A stretch of 64,000 nt of DNA from Botryotinia globosa (GCA_014898425.1 RCSZ01000009.1:1364001-1428000); one strand, 5' to 3'. Numbered from the stretch's first letter, positions 36,601 through 48,156 are shown. The notes: generated by a model not told the origin, from the sequence alone. Numbers and translations: made by a program.

Positions 36601-37109
36601 GGCCAGAGAGTGTCAATGATGGGGACGTAGGAACGAGTTGGCAGCCTGAGAATACCAAGGCATCTTCTATCTCTATCGATACAACCTCTGTGGCAGGCGA
36701 AAGAATAAAGACAATTAATGTGGTATGGGGACAACGAGTTCCTACCAGCGTTTTTGTTATAATTTTCAACTCCACAAATGCTTCAGAAGGAGAAGAATTT
36801 CTCCTCCCTCTTCCTGATCTTGATGCTCCAGATATGGCAAATGTTATCTCAATCAGAGACGTTGATGCGCTAGCAGATGCTATGTCTTTAGAGGATTCTC
36901 CAAAAGGCGATGGAGAGGAAAATTCTGGAGATGATGTAAGACTCAAAGAAGGTCACCAAACAACTTACCCACTACCTGATGATAGAATAGTGTATATGGG
37001 AGATACAGCTGTGCTTCAGATTGCTGGATGTATAGGCAAAACTTGCGGAGTTTTTGGAGATGAGGCAGGGGCTACTGTAGAAGAGTGGGAGATAATTGGT
37101 GAAGCTTAA
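33630..37109 (+). CDS. ATH1: Acid trehalase, GH65
   Basis: Hydrolyses extracellular or vacuolar trehalose to two glucoses. Two exons, 33630-33928 and 34190-37109, join through a 261-nt intron to read SNG-YIGLAEASLGPFFERDF, in line with the family. The product is 1072 aa from the ATG at 33630, or 1061 from the second ATG at 33663. The hydrophobic stretch MITGVSLLLPLAVVSLLPA at the second ATG looks like a signal peptide, so either start is possible. GH65 hallmarks: TFWDMDIWMFP near 459, the DPDEWTNHVKNGA segment near 593 with the likely general-acid Glu, and KQADVTLM near 662. Many N-x-S/T sites fit secretion. The C-terminal domain carries IGKTCGVFGDEAG. A TATA-like box is upstream. It looks intact. 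Confidence 0.93.
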
Positions 37110-37941
37110 AGTAATGCTGCGATTTTTGTTATTGGGTTTGGAGGGGGGAGTTTGGTGTTCATTACAAATGAGGCCACACTTTTAAAGCAGCGGGATCTTT
37201 GAAGTTTAATGTTTAATTCTGATGATATTCCCGTTCAATTATGTTTAATAAGAGTTGGCTGATCTAATCATTCCTTTTGATTCTGTTGTTTGAAAGCACT
37301 CGATTATGTACATTGTCCTGCTCAGTTTTTAGTGACAAGTGAATTTGCTTCTGGTCGTTGTATACAAGTGAAGTCAACCCACTTAGCAAAAACTCCACTA
37401 TATTTGGAAGCAGTTCTTTACACCCATAGATATTGTGATTATATCGTTCATTCACAGCGATCAAGACGGCGATCATCGATGACTTGGCGTCCTTCTAAGA
37501 CAATCCAAAACATGCGGCAAAGAGCTCAAATTCACTATCGAAAATCTGAAAATTCAAAGCTGCATACCTAGTCAACAGATTGTCTGGGTCTGAATTTCAC
37601 AATCGGAAATCATTGTGGTAAGCACCAAAGCAATCATAATTCCAAAAATCGTTACAAAGTCATCTACTTCTTTCCCAACATATTCGTCAAATCCCAACCA
37701 AACATGCAAACGCGATATATACATACGCTAATCCGGTTCTGAATCTTGGATAGCCCCTTTCTTCCATGTGGCCAGCCGACGGCACGTAAATTTTAGCGGG
37801 GCTCATTGGCTAGATGCTAAGTTACGCAACACAATCTAAAGACTGGCTAAATAGCAAACATCACATCATGAAAGATTTTCCTCGGTGACGAATTGATATA
37901 CATTGCCTACTGTAGAATCTAACTGCAGCATAGTTTTAGCT
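37110..37941. other. Spacer between ATH1 and SET gene
   Basis: About 830 bp; probable ATH1 3' UTR and SET-gene promoter. No gene is recognised. Confidence 0.5.
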
Positions 37942-39404
37942 ATGGGTCTCCACACTGGTTTTGACATGGTTCCACGCCTGACCGAAAGAACAGAAGATCA
38001 GAAGAGCTGGGAGTGCTTTATCCAAGCCGTCAAAGAACACTACCAAAACGATGATTTGGTAGAAGCAAAAGAGAACTTTATCATCGTCAAGGTAGACCGG
38101 GATCTTCTCCTTCCATCTAAGGGCCATAAGTTTCTGCGATTCTGTTCGAAGATTTCTGTTCGTCGTGCTGAGGGGGTCGAGGACTATCTGGATACGATAA
38201 CTAAGATTGCAGAGGAACATTTTGGCTCTCGGGTTCATAATTGGGAGGAAGAACTTGGACAGGAAGGGTTTTATAGATGGGTCGATGTTTATGATTCACG
38301 GAAGTATTTTGAGCAGGTACATCAGTCTTGGTCTGCTTGCCATCAGTTGTATTTTCTAATGATATTTAGCCGGGTGAACCTAATACTTCGGCTGTCATTG
38401 ATTCAAATGTATCCAAGAACCATTCAAAGAGTGGAAAGGACTCAAAAATGTTCAGTATCGAACAGGTGCCAGGAAAAGGGAAAGGCCTCATAGCTCGCCT
38501 CAATATCGGAAAAGGAAAACGAATACTTTCGGAGAAATCCCTTTTGGAAATCAGAACTACCTCAGCATCAGCATCCTATCTCGAAAGTAACATTTCCCAA
38601 AAAGTTAAGAGGCTTCCAAAATCAGAGCAACAGCAATTCTTTTCACTTCAAAACAACATTTGTAGGGGACAACCGTGTTCCGGTATTCTGGTGACGAATG
38701 GTATAGGTCGCGGTACTGGTTCTACAGTTGTTGATATATTTCCTACAGTATGCCTCATCAATCACGACTGTCTTCCCAATGCACATACCTACTGGAACCC
38801 CAAAACAGAGTGCAGAAATATCCACGCAGTGTGCCCCATCAAAGCTGGAGAAGAGATAACCATTGCGTACCGCCCCGGTAAAGGAGAACGCTCCGATTTA
38901 CGACGTGCACATCTCAAAAGAGCGTACGCATTTGATTGTACGTGTCTTCTTTGCAGTCTCTCGCCAGCCAAGACTCAAGTGAGTGATACACAGCGTACCG
39001 ATCTTATGTTTCTTAGACATCAAGTTCATAAGGAGAAACGATTTTTTGAGCACCCTAAAGAAAGTCTAACAGACTGCTACACCTCTGTCAAGATACTCAA
39101 AGAAGAAATAAAGGATAGGGCAAACATTTTGATCTCTGACATCTACTGGGATGCTTTCAATATTAGTATTGCGCAAAGTGATCAAGCGCGAGCGAGCTGT
39201 TTTATGGAGAGGGCTTATAGTGAAAGAGTTATGTGTGAAGGAGAGGATGGCCCAGATGATCAGAGTATGAGAAGATTGATAAAGAAACCGTCCCAATATG
39301 AAAGTTTCGCGCTAACAAATAAGTGGCAGACTGGAAAGAAGGAAGTACCAAAGGGACTCATTATTGAAGAGTTTGAAAAGTGGTTGTGGAGAGATGGAAT
39401 GTAG
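37942..39404 (+). CDS. SET-domain protein (SMYD-like/SET5-like)
   Basis: Probable protein lysine methyltransferase. Two exons, 37942-38316 and 38370-39404, separated by a 53-nt intron, give 469 aa. Residues 1-125 form an unnamed N-terminal module (MGLHTGFDMVPRL, then GHKFLRFCSKIS). The SET domain begins near 155 with VPGKGKGLIARLNIGKG. It has the core LINHDCLPNAHTYWN near 254 (the usual NHxCxPN motif), then AGEEITIAY and a post-SET-like pair of cysteines in FDCTCLLCS. No MYND zinc finger is present, unlike animal SMYD proteins. The start is the ATG in CTATGGG; the frame extends upstream without an ATG. Substrate unknown. Confidence 0.85.
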
Positions 39405-40253
39405 ACTTCTTGTATTACTGGACACCTTGTAGTATGTACTCTTATAGGTTATTTGAGTCTGTTATGTTGAGGCAGTGTAGGAGGTGGAAATAAGAGCTTT
39501 GGCTACCTAGGTTTACCTATTTTGATACTAAATTACAACAGTATAATTTAATGTCAGATTTCAATCACTTAATGATAGGGTTTGTAATTTTGATCTCATA
39601 TCACAAGAATTAAGAGCACCATATAGCATGAGAGTAACTTACCGAAACATATCTACAAGCATGAATCGAACCTCCTAGAGCTCGGCTCAAAACTAATATT
39701 AAACCCACCTTAGGCACCATTTTAGTAACCAGTCTCAAAGAGAAAGAATGATCGTGATAAATAAAAACCCTTCGCCGGAGGTTGAAGGTATTAGGAAACA
39801 TGTCGAGCACGAGTATCCTCCAACAACACTATACTCGATATCATTTCACTAAAACTGACATAGTGGAGTACATCGATGCAAAACTCGGCCGCAAATCAAA
39901 ATCACCGCCAAATAACAAAAAAAAATGGAAGCGAAACTTTTGAGACGACTCGTCATTGTACTTCTTAGTACTTGTACTTATATACAGTTGCGAAACGTGT
40001 TCATTAATTCATCATTCATTCATTCAGCCCTTCCCAACCCGAGTCCCAAGTCCATGTCCAAGTCCAGTCCATTGCCAATAACGATACTGATGATACTCCT
40101 TCATTCCTTCCCTCCCTGGATATAATATGCTAGTACTCGAATAAAGTATGCCCAAAATACGCCAATGTAGTATTCCCGAATCAACCACGAAAAAACGACA
40201 CTTGAACCTCCGAAGTTCATATACATACAGCCGTTAAAAAATTACAAAAACTC
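39405..40253. other. Convergent spacer, SET gene / MCM10
   Basis: About 850 bp between two convergent stop codons; expected to be both 3' UTRs. No gene is recognised. A minus-strand GGTTCGATTC near 39665 lacks tRNA pairing. Confidence 0.5.
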
Positions 40254-42883
40254 CTAGTCCAATTCAATATCCAGTTCTGGACCTCCCAAACTTTCTCTTC
40301 CCGCCTCTCTAATTCCCTTTGCAGTTACGAAGCGAGTCTTCTTCTTAACTCCGCCAATTGTATTGACTCGCTTGCGCTTGTTGATCGGGCTCAATCGAAC
40401 AGAAGGTTTGGTACCAATGAGGCCAAGCTTCCTAGCATCCGGCGGAGACAGTTCTCTGTCGCTGCTTCTAGTATCTTGTGGGTTAAGTTGTGCCGGATTA
40501 CGTCTCTTCATGTAGTCAGCACCGAGTCCTCCACCCATCATTCCTAATTTCCTACCGAGCTCCCTTTCTTTCTCTTGAGCTAGAAGTTGTTTTGTCATTC
40601 GGTCTTCCTTGGTGCTTCCTCTATGAAAAGCATCCGGGTCAAAATCAACATCGTCTAATAAGCTTACGGCGCTTCTTTTGCCAATGTAAATTTGACTATG
40701 GCTTTCTCTGTCATATTTCGTCTTTTCACCCTTCTTGAGTTCTTCTCGGCGTTGTTTGTAGCCCGCCATATCTCGAGAGTTGTATTTTTGTTCCGTTCCA
40801 TCTCCGCGAAAATCACGTTTTGGGCCGAAGCTCATAGTATTGACTTCCATGCGGTTTGCATGTGTCTTGGTGAGAGAGAGATTTACGTGATAGTCGCAGA
40901 ATTCGGTATGTCGTGTATTGACCCAGGTATCACAAGTTTTACCATCTCTTTTGACGCTCTTGCAATATCCTAAATCTCTATTTGTGCCAATTTCAAGTAT
41001 TGTATCGTCACTTGAGCTAAGCGTAAGGCTGAATTTACCTGTGTCAGTTTTCCCTCTAGCGGGAGGCATAAATCCGGGGTTAAGGAGGGCAATAACAGTT
41101 CCTGGTGTGAGCTTCCAGAACTTTTCAAAGGCAGTCCTGAAGAGAAAAAGTTCGATTTCCCATTTGAGATCGGTAAGGGTAAGGACCATAAATTTGCCGC
41201 CATTCTTGGCTTGGTCCTGGTGCGCTCGTGGTGCAGATTTTGCTGCGATGGTTGCGAACACAACAACATCTTCTTCGATCTCGGGACCGGCAAAGTCTGG
41301 GGCTTTTACAGTCCTAAGTAAATCGGGTATAAGAAAAGTTTTCTTTCCCTGAAGGGTTCGAGTGAGTACTTGATGGGGAATGATTCGCTTGGAGAGATGG
41401 GAGGTAGAATATGGTTCGAACTGCGAAGTTTCACCATCGGAAGTATCTGATGACGCTTTGTTAAGATTGCTATTCGAACGCGTTCGATTCAAATTATCGA
41501 AAGCACTTCGCGCGGTCATATTTTTGTCTTGTGAGTCGGGTCTTCTATCACGTGAGTCTGGCCTGTTCAAGAACTTTGCTTCAGTGCCGTTCCTCAACGC
41601 TGAACGATACGTATCAAATGAACTTTGAGAGCTCTGCGAACCATTGCCGTTTCTGAAAGCTAAACGTTTCGAGGCATCAAAGGAGTTTTGAGAGTCCTGT
41701 GAACCTCTTCTCAGGCCAGCGTATATTTCATGGCTATTTTTAATTTCGGGACGTCTCGAGCTGTCAAAAGAGCCTTGTGGAACTTGGGCCTGGGGCCTGG
41801 CGGTTGTTTCATTGCTGTTAGTTGGAATTGAACGTAAATTCGAAGTAGTTTTATGCCGTCTTAATTCCCCGTTCGAATTGTTGAGAGAATTCAAGACCTC
41901 CTCTCGACTGAATTCTTTAGTGGGAGCAGGATGGCTAGGTAATTCGATTGCATTGGATTTGAATGACTCCATCTGCTTCTGATCTATATCGAATGCTGTG
42001 CTGCGAGTTTTCTTGATTCGCGCTGCCCTTTCCTGCCGCTCAGTATCCGTAATCCTGGCTGCAGCCATTCTTTCGCTAAAAGATTTCGGTCTCTCTACCT
42101 GATTAAAACTTTGCGATGCAGGTATGCGATTTCCAGTTTGAGACTGGCTCCGTTGTAGGAATGGCCCGGTTCGTTTCGCATTGTTAAAATCTGACTCTAG
42201 ATTCTTCCTTAATCCCGGTGCTCTCTTGAGCGAAATATCTATTCCTTTCAATCCTTTATCAATACCAAGTAGAACCCTTCCAGGAGATTGTGGAAGTTCA
42301 GCAGGCTGAACACGGCGCGGTGGTGATGCTGGAACATTGATCTCGGTACGTGATTTTGGGCGTTGCGACGGTCTCTCTCTTAACCCTGCCGCTCCCAATC
42401 CTGCCAATCTCGAAGATGCTCTATTTGTCGCCGCAGAGTTTGCTCTCAAAAGACCCGATGTGGGCCTGTGACTCTCAAGTTGCTCGTTAATCTCGATCTT
42501 CTCGCCCTCTGAATCCGAACTCTGCTTGTTCTTCTTCTGCAACTGCTTTAAACGAAGTCGCGCTTGGATTTCCTGTAGTTTCAACTGTAAAGTTTCTTCA
42601 TCGTCTTCGTCGTCGCCCGCCATCTCTTCCATGTACATATCGGCTTTCATCCGGTCTTTGCCTATAGCTTGTGGCGTTTGCGAGACAATGGGTCGTCGTT
42701 TCGAAGGGGAAGCAGTAGGAGAAAATCCTGTTGCGTATCGTCGTAATCGATCACGACCGCCGGGGGTACTTAATAGTGCTTCTCGGGGAGATCTTGGTGG
42801 CCATTGAGCCTCTTCAGCACCGCCTTTTATATACTCAGTCAGGAATTTTATACGGGAATGACAGCGCACATACCTTGGGACAT
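40254..42883 (-). CDS. MCM10: DNA replication protein MCM10
   Basis: Essential replication factor: activates the CMG helicase at origins and links it to DNA polymerase alpha. A ten-base first exon (42883-42874, ATG TCC CAA G) joins by a 51-nt intron to 42823-40254, giving 859 aa starting MSQGGAEEAQWPPRSP. Using the ATG at 42869 instead would translate the intron. N-terminal half is disordered with a coiled-coil-like run (LQLKLQEIQARLRLKQLQKK). The conserved core starts near 480 with LQGKKTFLIPDLLRTV. An OB-fold (about 490-620) includes KWEIELFLFRTAFEKFW. It is followed by a CX9CX11CX2H zinc finger (about 620-650), the Mcm10 signature. The C-terminus is basic with KKKTR and KRKR nuclear signals. 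It is divergent from RNase H2B with ACGCG sites between. Confidence 0.93.
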
Positions 42884-43691
42884 AATGAGCACAATAATAA
42901 TGTGCAAGTAACAGAATATGCAGCTAAGGAAGCGGTTTAAATCAATTCGATATCGTGATATCAATTCTCGCGAAGGATTGCTGTTTGTCATATATACTGC
43001 AAATTCGGGGTAATCGTTGACTTGTATTGCGTTTTGCTAAACGTCCATCTATAAAAATCTGCAGCGTAGAAAGTTGTAGAAGTCGGATCGCATACACTGT
43101 ACAATAATCAACGAAATGGAAAATTGATGTTGCTTGTGCTTGGAGAAGGCAGTGAATCTGCAGCCGGATCGAAAATAATGTAAGATTGTGGGTTATCAAA
43201 TGGTAAAGGCAGGAATACCATTTGAATTTATGATGTGATTGTCATTCGTTTGTGAGGAAGCTTGTCCATGGACAGGTATACAGGTAAGATTTTCAGCTCA
43301 TTCAGATGGGAACCTTATTGAAGTAGTGTGAGCTTTATTTAACTTTGGGTTATCGTTCGCTCTATCGGTCTATTTCCAAATCCAGATGTTTGAATTGAAG
43401 CAAAAGCGCAAAACCCCGGATTTCAAAATAATCCTGCAAGCCAATAGGCGCTCCCTGCCTTGGACTTCAATTTAAAGCAATTGGCTTTATTGGTTGCTAT
43501 GCATGACTAAGCCGACGCGCTCTAATGTAACGCGACAAGACGCGACTTCTTTTAAAGTGGTTGAGTCTCATGGCTGGAGATTCTAAGGTAGCTAGATATA
43601 TATTCATCCAAAAGTCAAATACGCAACATAGTGGTTTACTTGCGACTCACTGAACGATTCTACAATAATTATACATACAATTATCTCGGAT
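42884..43691. promoter_or_regulatory. Divergent promoter, MCM10 / RNase H2B
   Basis: An 808-bp spacer between two DNA-replication genes. It carries three ACGCG cores within 30 bp (43515-43544), CCAAT at about 43440 and two ATTGG (inverted CCAAT) near 43480-43495. All are nearer the RNase H2B start than MCM10. Confidence 0.55.
43515..43544. promoter_or_regulatory. Cluster of three MCB-like ACGCG cores
   Basis: ACGCG at 43515-43519, 43530-43534 and 43540-43544, 148-177 bp upstream of the RNase H2B ATG. In yeasts MBF (Mbp1-Swi6) binds the MCB element ACGCGT and drives G1/S transcription of replication genes. None of the three is a full ACGCGT, so this is a core match only. Confidence 0.5.
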
Positions 43692-45077
43692 ATGGTGGTT
43701 AAAACTAGAGGGAGACCAGCCACAAAAGCTGCAGCAGTGGAAACAGAACCTTCGAAAGTCGCCGATCCAAAAGCCAAATTGCAGCCAGACGATGTCAACC
43801 CCCCGAGGGTTTTCATATTACCAAAGGATATCAGTACAGAGGCTCGGATTATCACACTCGAAAATCCTAGATATGCAAAGGATAGTCGATATCTTGTATG
43901 CCCCAATAAAGGTTTCAATGAATTTACTCGAATAGCTGCGCCAAAAACCACACCTAAAAGCTGGTTACTTGTACCGGAAGACGAGTCGACGGCACCATTA
44001 GAGGACGAAATACCCAAGGATGAAACGGATGATAAAGAAGACCCTTCGTTCAAAGCACAAGGTTATGTCACGAAAGGGGCAGATCTATTCATTGCTACGC
44101 CAATTGACTCTCTATTCATTATTCTTCCAGCTCTTGCACCTGTTCCCACGACCAAAGTTTCGGATCCACCCAAAAAGTTATTCCTGGCTGGCGATGATTA
44201 TTTTGACAAATTAATATCTGCGTCACCACATTTGGGGTCTTTCCTAAGAGCTGGCCCGTTACGATCCACGCTAGAAAAGAGAATGGCGGCAGTGTGCGAT
44301 ACAGTGGACGCTGGGGACGAAACAATGTTCAGAATAAACGAGGAAAAGCTATCCAAGGAACTTTTAAAAAAGGCCAAGAAAATGGTCGAGTACGGTCTGC
44401 CTGCTAGCATGGAGGAGAAACTCGTTAGAAAAGCACTGGACATACCAGTGCTGAGTATCAACCGTGGAGAGGAATCTACTCAGGAAGGGTTGAACGAGGA
44501 AGCGAATATATCGGCCAATTCAGGAACTTCGACTCCACAAATCGAGTCACAAACTACACAGATTACAGAGTCATCCACAGATACTGTAGCGAGTTCACTT
44601 TCTGAAGCTTCAACAGCAGCAACATCAATATCGGGTGATTTGGCTGATGCCTCTAAAGATGAGAAAATAAGCATACCATCAATCGATGCACCCGAGGGTG
44701 TTGCGGATCTGCTGCGCATCCGTACGGCATTCTTTTTCATTTGCTCGAATTACATAGCCCCTCACCTCAGTGACATATTGAAGAATGCTCTGAAATCATC
44801 AGCATCACCTGTCGACTTCACCTCCTTGGATAGCCATCTCGCATATCTAACGAAATTGCGGCAAGATGCTTTGGCGGCAAGATCTATGGGAGATTATTCG
44901 AGAAAGCGAGCAACGGTAGGTGATGACGAAGAGATCGAAACGCGCGCAGAAAAGAAGCGCAAACAAGACGAGGAGGATAAGAGGAAAAAGGCTGGTGAGA
45001 GCAGAGGTGTCAAGAACCTAAAGAAGGTCAACACTAGTGGTATGAAAAAGATGAGTGATTTCTTCAAAAAGAAATGA
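43692..45077 (+). CDS. Ribonuclease H2 subunit B
   Basis: Non-catalytic subunit of RNase H2, which removes ribonucleotides misincorporated into DNA and RNA-DNA hybrids. Single exon, 461 aa. N-terminal triple-barrel part: PRVFILPKDI, SRYLVCPN and SWLLVP, with the conserved GADLFIATPIDSLFIILP. A helical part follows (LEKRMAAVCDTVDAGDE). A Ser/Thr/Glu-rich loop (about 255-330) is followed by DLLRIRTAFFFICSNYIAP. Basic KKRKQDEEDKRKK is a likely nuclear signal. Residues 451-458, MKKMSDFF, have the spacing of a PCNA-interacting PIP box, with Met replacing the usual Gln. Yeast name would be RNH202 (Ydr279). Convergent with DUO1, 129 bp apart. Confidence 0.9.
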   Translation: MVVKTRGRPATKAAAVETEPSKVADPKAKLQPDDVNPPRVFILPKDISTEARIITLENPRYAKDSRYLVCPNKGFNEFTRIAAPKTTPKSWLLVPEDESTAPLEDEIPKDETDDKEDPSFKAQGYVTKGADLFIATPIDSLFIILPALAPVPTTKVSDPPKKLFLAGDDYFDKLISASPHLGSFLRAGPLRSTLEKRMAAVCDTVDAGDETMFRINEEKLSKELLKKAKKMVEYGLPASMEEKLVRKALDIPVLSINRGEESTQEGLNEEANISANSGTSTPQIESQTTQITESSTDTVASSLSEASTAATSISGDLADASKDEKISIPSIDAPEGVADLLRIRTAFFFICSNYIAPHLSDILKNALKSSASPVDFTSLDSHLAYLTKLRQDALAARSMGDYSRKRATVGDDEEIETRAEKKRKQDEEDKRKKAGESRGVKNLKKVNTSGMKKMSDFFKKK

Positions 45078-45206
45078 TTGTACTTATTACTGCAAGAAAT
45101 CTGGCGTTGTGGCAGGTTTGGGGTATGGTTTGGGGTAATGGTCGATCCGGGTTGGCACATCTGAGACACCATCATGTAGAATTTTGTAGCGAATGATTTG
45201 AAAGAT

Positions 45207-45975
45207 TCATCGTACTCCTCGTGCTCTGCCTCGTGGAATACCTCGTCCAATACCTGATCCACCCCTGCTTGTGCCAGTACCTGTGCTTGAGCCGGTCGAG
45301 CTTCCACGACCATACCCTGACGAGCTAACACTTCCAGGTCTCAATACTCCTCCTCTAGCTCTGCCTCTTCCTCCTCGGGTCCCACGAGATGTTGTGCCAG
45401 CTTGTCTTTGCCGTTCTTCATCCTCGGCTCTTTGCCTTGCAGCCTCTCTTCTTCGCTCTTCCTCCGCAGCCCGACGTTCAGCAGCTTGAGCTTTCAATAC
45501 CTGCTCGTTCTCCATATCTGCAATATCCTGACTTGCGCCCCGCCAATTTGGATTCAAAATCAATCTTTGATTATGCTCCGTCTGTGATAGTATGCGAATC
45601 CATGTATTAAGTAGCGTTGAAGCGGATGTAACCGTTTGTGAGACTGTCTGAAATAATTCTTAGCTATAATCCAATTCCCATCGTACAAAGTCTTCTTACA
45701 CCCATATTTCCCTTCGCAAGATCCAGACTGCCCAGTACTCCTTCTATGAGTTCATTGATATTGCGAACTCCTTCCAGTTCCTTTTGTAGAGCCGCTTCTC
45801 TTGCCGTCTCAGCATCGTATTTTGACCCGCCACTTCTTTGCGCCGGCGCATTGCCTTCTGAACTCTTGCTTAGAGCCTTGAGATCAGCCTTTGAGGGTTT
45901 GGAAGGGGATGCAAAAAGGTCTTCATTATCTGAATCTGAAAGGTCTAGCTTGCCAATATCTGGGGTAGCCATCAT
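45207..45975 (-). CDS. DUO1: DASH complex subunit DUO1
   Basis: Subunit of the fungal DASH/Dam1 ring that couples kinetochores to microtubules. Two exons, 45975-45700 and 45647-45207, with a 52-nt intron, give 238 aa. An acidic N-terminus (LDLSDSDNEDLFASPSKP) precedes the Duo1 domain. The signature INELIEGVLGSLDLAKGNM is at about 70-90, followed after the splice by TVSQTVTSASTLLNTW and then RLILNPNWRGA. A charged coiled-coil (ERRAAEEERRREAARQRAED) leads to a Gly/Arg/Ser-rich tail with RGG-like repeats, typical of filamentous-fungal Duo1. Two successive ATGs (45975, 45972) start the frame; the first is used here. A perfect ACGCGT is 124 bp upstream. Confidence 0.9.
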
Positions 45976-46098
45976 GGACCAAGAAGTAAGGATAAGGACA
46001 AGGACAGGGTCAGTGTCGGTATCAGTGGGTCAGTAAGAAAGGGTGTGACTTTGAACCTTTCTAGAATCCTTCGAAAGACCCCCAAAGAGTATATTTTG

Positions 46099-46104
46099 AC
46101 GCGT
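46099..46104. promoter_or_regulatory. Perfect MCB element ACGCGT
   Basis: ACGCGT (palindromic), 124 bp upstream of the DUO1 ATG and 582 bp upstream of the plus-strand gene at 46686. MBF binding is known for yeasts; here it is inferred. Confidence 0.5.
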
Positions 46105-46685
46105 AAAGTCACGTAAATTGACAAATTCACGTCCATCTGGTCCAAATATTCGCTGTCATTCATCAATCTAACAGAAATTGTCCGAGCGTTGGGGACACTA
46201 ATGAAAGCCTAAGGAAATCAACATGGCTGGGAATTCTTCTTTCAACCTCCTGGTTTTCTGGTCAAGACAGTAAACAAGACCAATATTATCATCCCTTCGA
46301 CCTTATTCTTGTCTAATTCCTTCATTTATGCAATATCCTCATTTATACAAGAGTATTTTGATTTCTTTGCTTAGCATTTCAGCGTCATCGTCGTGATTTC
46401 ACAAAATACAGACATTTTCGGTGCCACATCAACAAGCAAATCAACAGACAAGCAATACAACCACTACTGTACCAACAGCTGGTTTATTTACATCGTCGCT
46501 CTTGAACAATCTATACATATATCACCAGCTGCGGATTCATTTCACCTTTCGCTAAGAATCACTTCTCGATACCTTTCAATTCTACCCTCTCTTCCAAGAA
46601 CAGAGTTTTGAGTAGAGTTTGAGCATTGGATTGAACGACGTTTACCTTACCGACCAACCTTGAAGGTTCTTTTTTGTTTGCGAAG

Positions 46686-48156
46686 ATGGCTTCCGCTACG
46701 ATGAGACCAAGTACACCACCACCTTCCAGTTCCCTCAAAACTCCATCAACACCACGATTCGGTTACGATGATAATTACGAACCGTATTCACCCAGAAAAT
46801 CAAGTCGAGTAGCCTCAAGGGCAATTCGTAACGCGGTTACTCCACCACCTCCATCTATTAAACATAATATTCGCAACAGTCTTTCTACTCCGCAATCAAC
46901 ACCTCGAGTCGCTAGAAAGGTTGTCTTCTCTGGTACACCTCAACATATTCACTCGTCGCCGCCTAAATCTCCTCAAATTGCGACTAAAAGACGCGCACCT
47001 AAATCGTCTACCACAATTGCCGGCCGACAAGTTTCTGGCGCAATAAATCTCGGCAGCACAACATCCGCAGCTACAGCTCTCGGTCTTACTCCCAAAGATA
47101 AGCAAAAAGAGCAAAAAATGAACGACCATCAACGATCTGGTGCGATGGTTCGCGGCGACGGTATGCTACCAACACCTTCTAAAACCCCACGCCATCCCAA
47201 ACAAACGGAGGACTTGAAGCAAGGAATTAATGCGGTTTCACGTACTCTTTTTACCTCGATCCATGCCGACAATTCTGCGGATGCGATGCCAAAACCTAAG
47301 AAGAATCGCAAGAGATACGATAATTTTGACTTTGGAAGCTCATCTGCAGATGAACCAATTGCTATATTCACCGACTCTGAGGATCGCATTCCAGAGGTTG
47401 ACAGCCATGCCGATAACCCTTTCCTTGGTAGTAGCCCTCCACACAATACTAGAGGCAGAAGCCGCAAACCCAAGTTGATTCACGTTCCAGGAGAGGAGGA
47501 TCAAACTATGGAGCAGCTTATGGGTCGCGAGGATGGACATGTTTCTAATTTGTAAGTCGCATTATCTTCACTCGCCCCAAGATTGTTTTTTAACTAACTA
47601 CTCCTACAGCCGTGGTAAACTTATCTTTAAGAAAAATTCAAACGCCTCAGCAAGTCACAGTCCAACCCGAGGTGCAGGTCGTGCTGAAGTTATGATTCTC
47701 GATCAAAGCTTTGCAGGCGAATTCAATGGACCTGTTACACGTTCATGCAGACGTCAGTTGTTCACCAACAATCGCAGAGCTCCCGTCATTCCACAAGTTC
47801 AAGTCACCACCGAAGACGAAGAGGAAGCTTTGACCGATATCGAGGAGAAATTTGACACCGACGCGACAGAGAGTGATGCTGAATTACGCACTCCATCCCA
47901 CAATCAAGGTCTTATGACTCCGGATGCACCAAGATTTGGACCATCATCTTCGCCCACTATCAAGAGAGCTACACGTGCTACAAAGAGATATGATGTTGTC
48001 GATTCTCCAGTAACTCCCCCACGCCGTGGCCGCTCCCACGTTGCTAGCCCATCCAAGTCTTCTGGAAGTGACAACAACTTCGAACGTGCAACCAGAAAGC
48101 GGGATGGAGAATCTGTTTCAAGACCTACCGAGGAAGTGAAGAGAGCACGCACCTAA
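46686..48156 (+). CDS. Unrecognised S/T-P-rich protein with a D-box
   Basis: Family not recognised. Two exons, 46686-47551 and 47610-48156, with a 58-nt intron that has a TAACTAAC-like branch point, give 470 aa. It is disordered and basic, with over a dozen minimal CDK sites, several as SPxK/R or TPxR (YSPRKSSR, STPRVARK, TPSKTPR, SPTR, SPVTPPRR, SPSK). GMLPTPSKTPRHPK near 165-178 is the most conserved-looking patch. RGKLIFKKN at 290-298, just after the splice, fits the destruction box RxxLxxxxN. Basic runs suggest a nuclear protein. MCB in the shared promoter with DUO1, CDK sites and a D-box together suggest a cell-cycle regulator degraded by APC/C; that is inference. The start is the ATG in GAAGATGGC. 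Confidence 0.75.

Noticed and set aside
39640..39715. Minus-strand GGTTCGATTC resembling a tRNA B box
   Set aside because: No pairing T-arm or acceptor stem and no A box at the right distance.
42824..42869. MCM10 starting at the ATG at 42869
   Set aside because: That stretch is an intron; the ten-base exon at 42883-42874 gives a better start and a clean splice.
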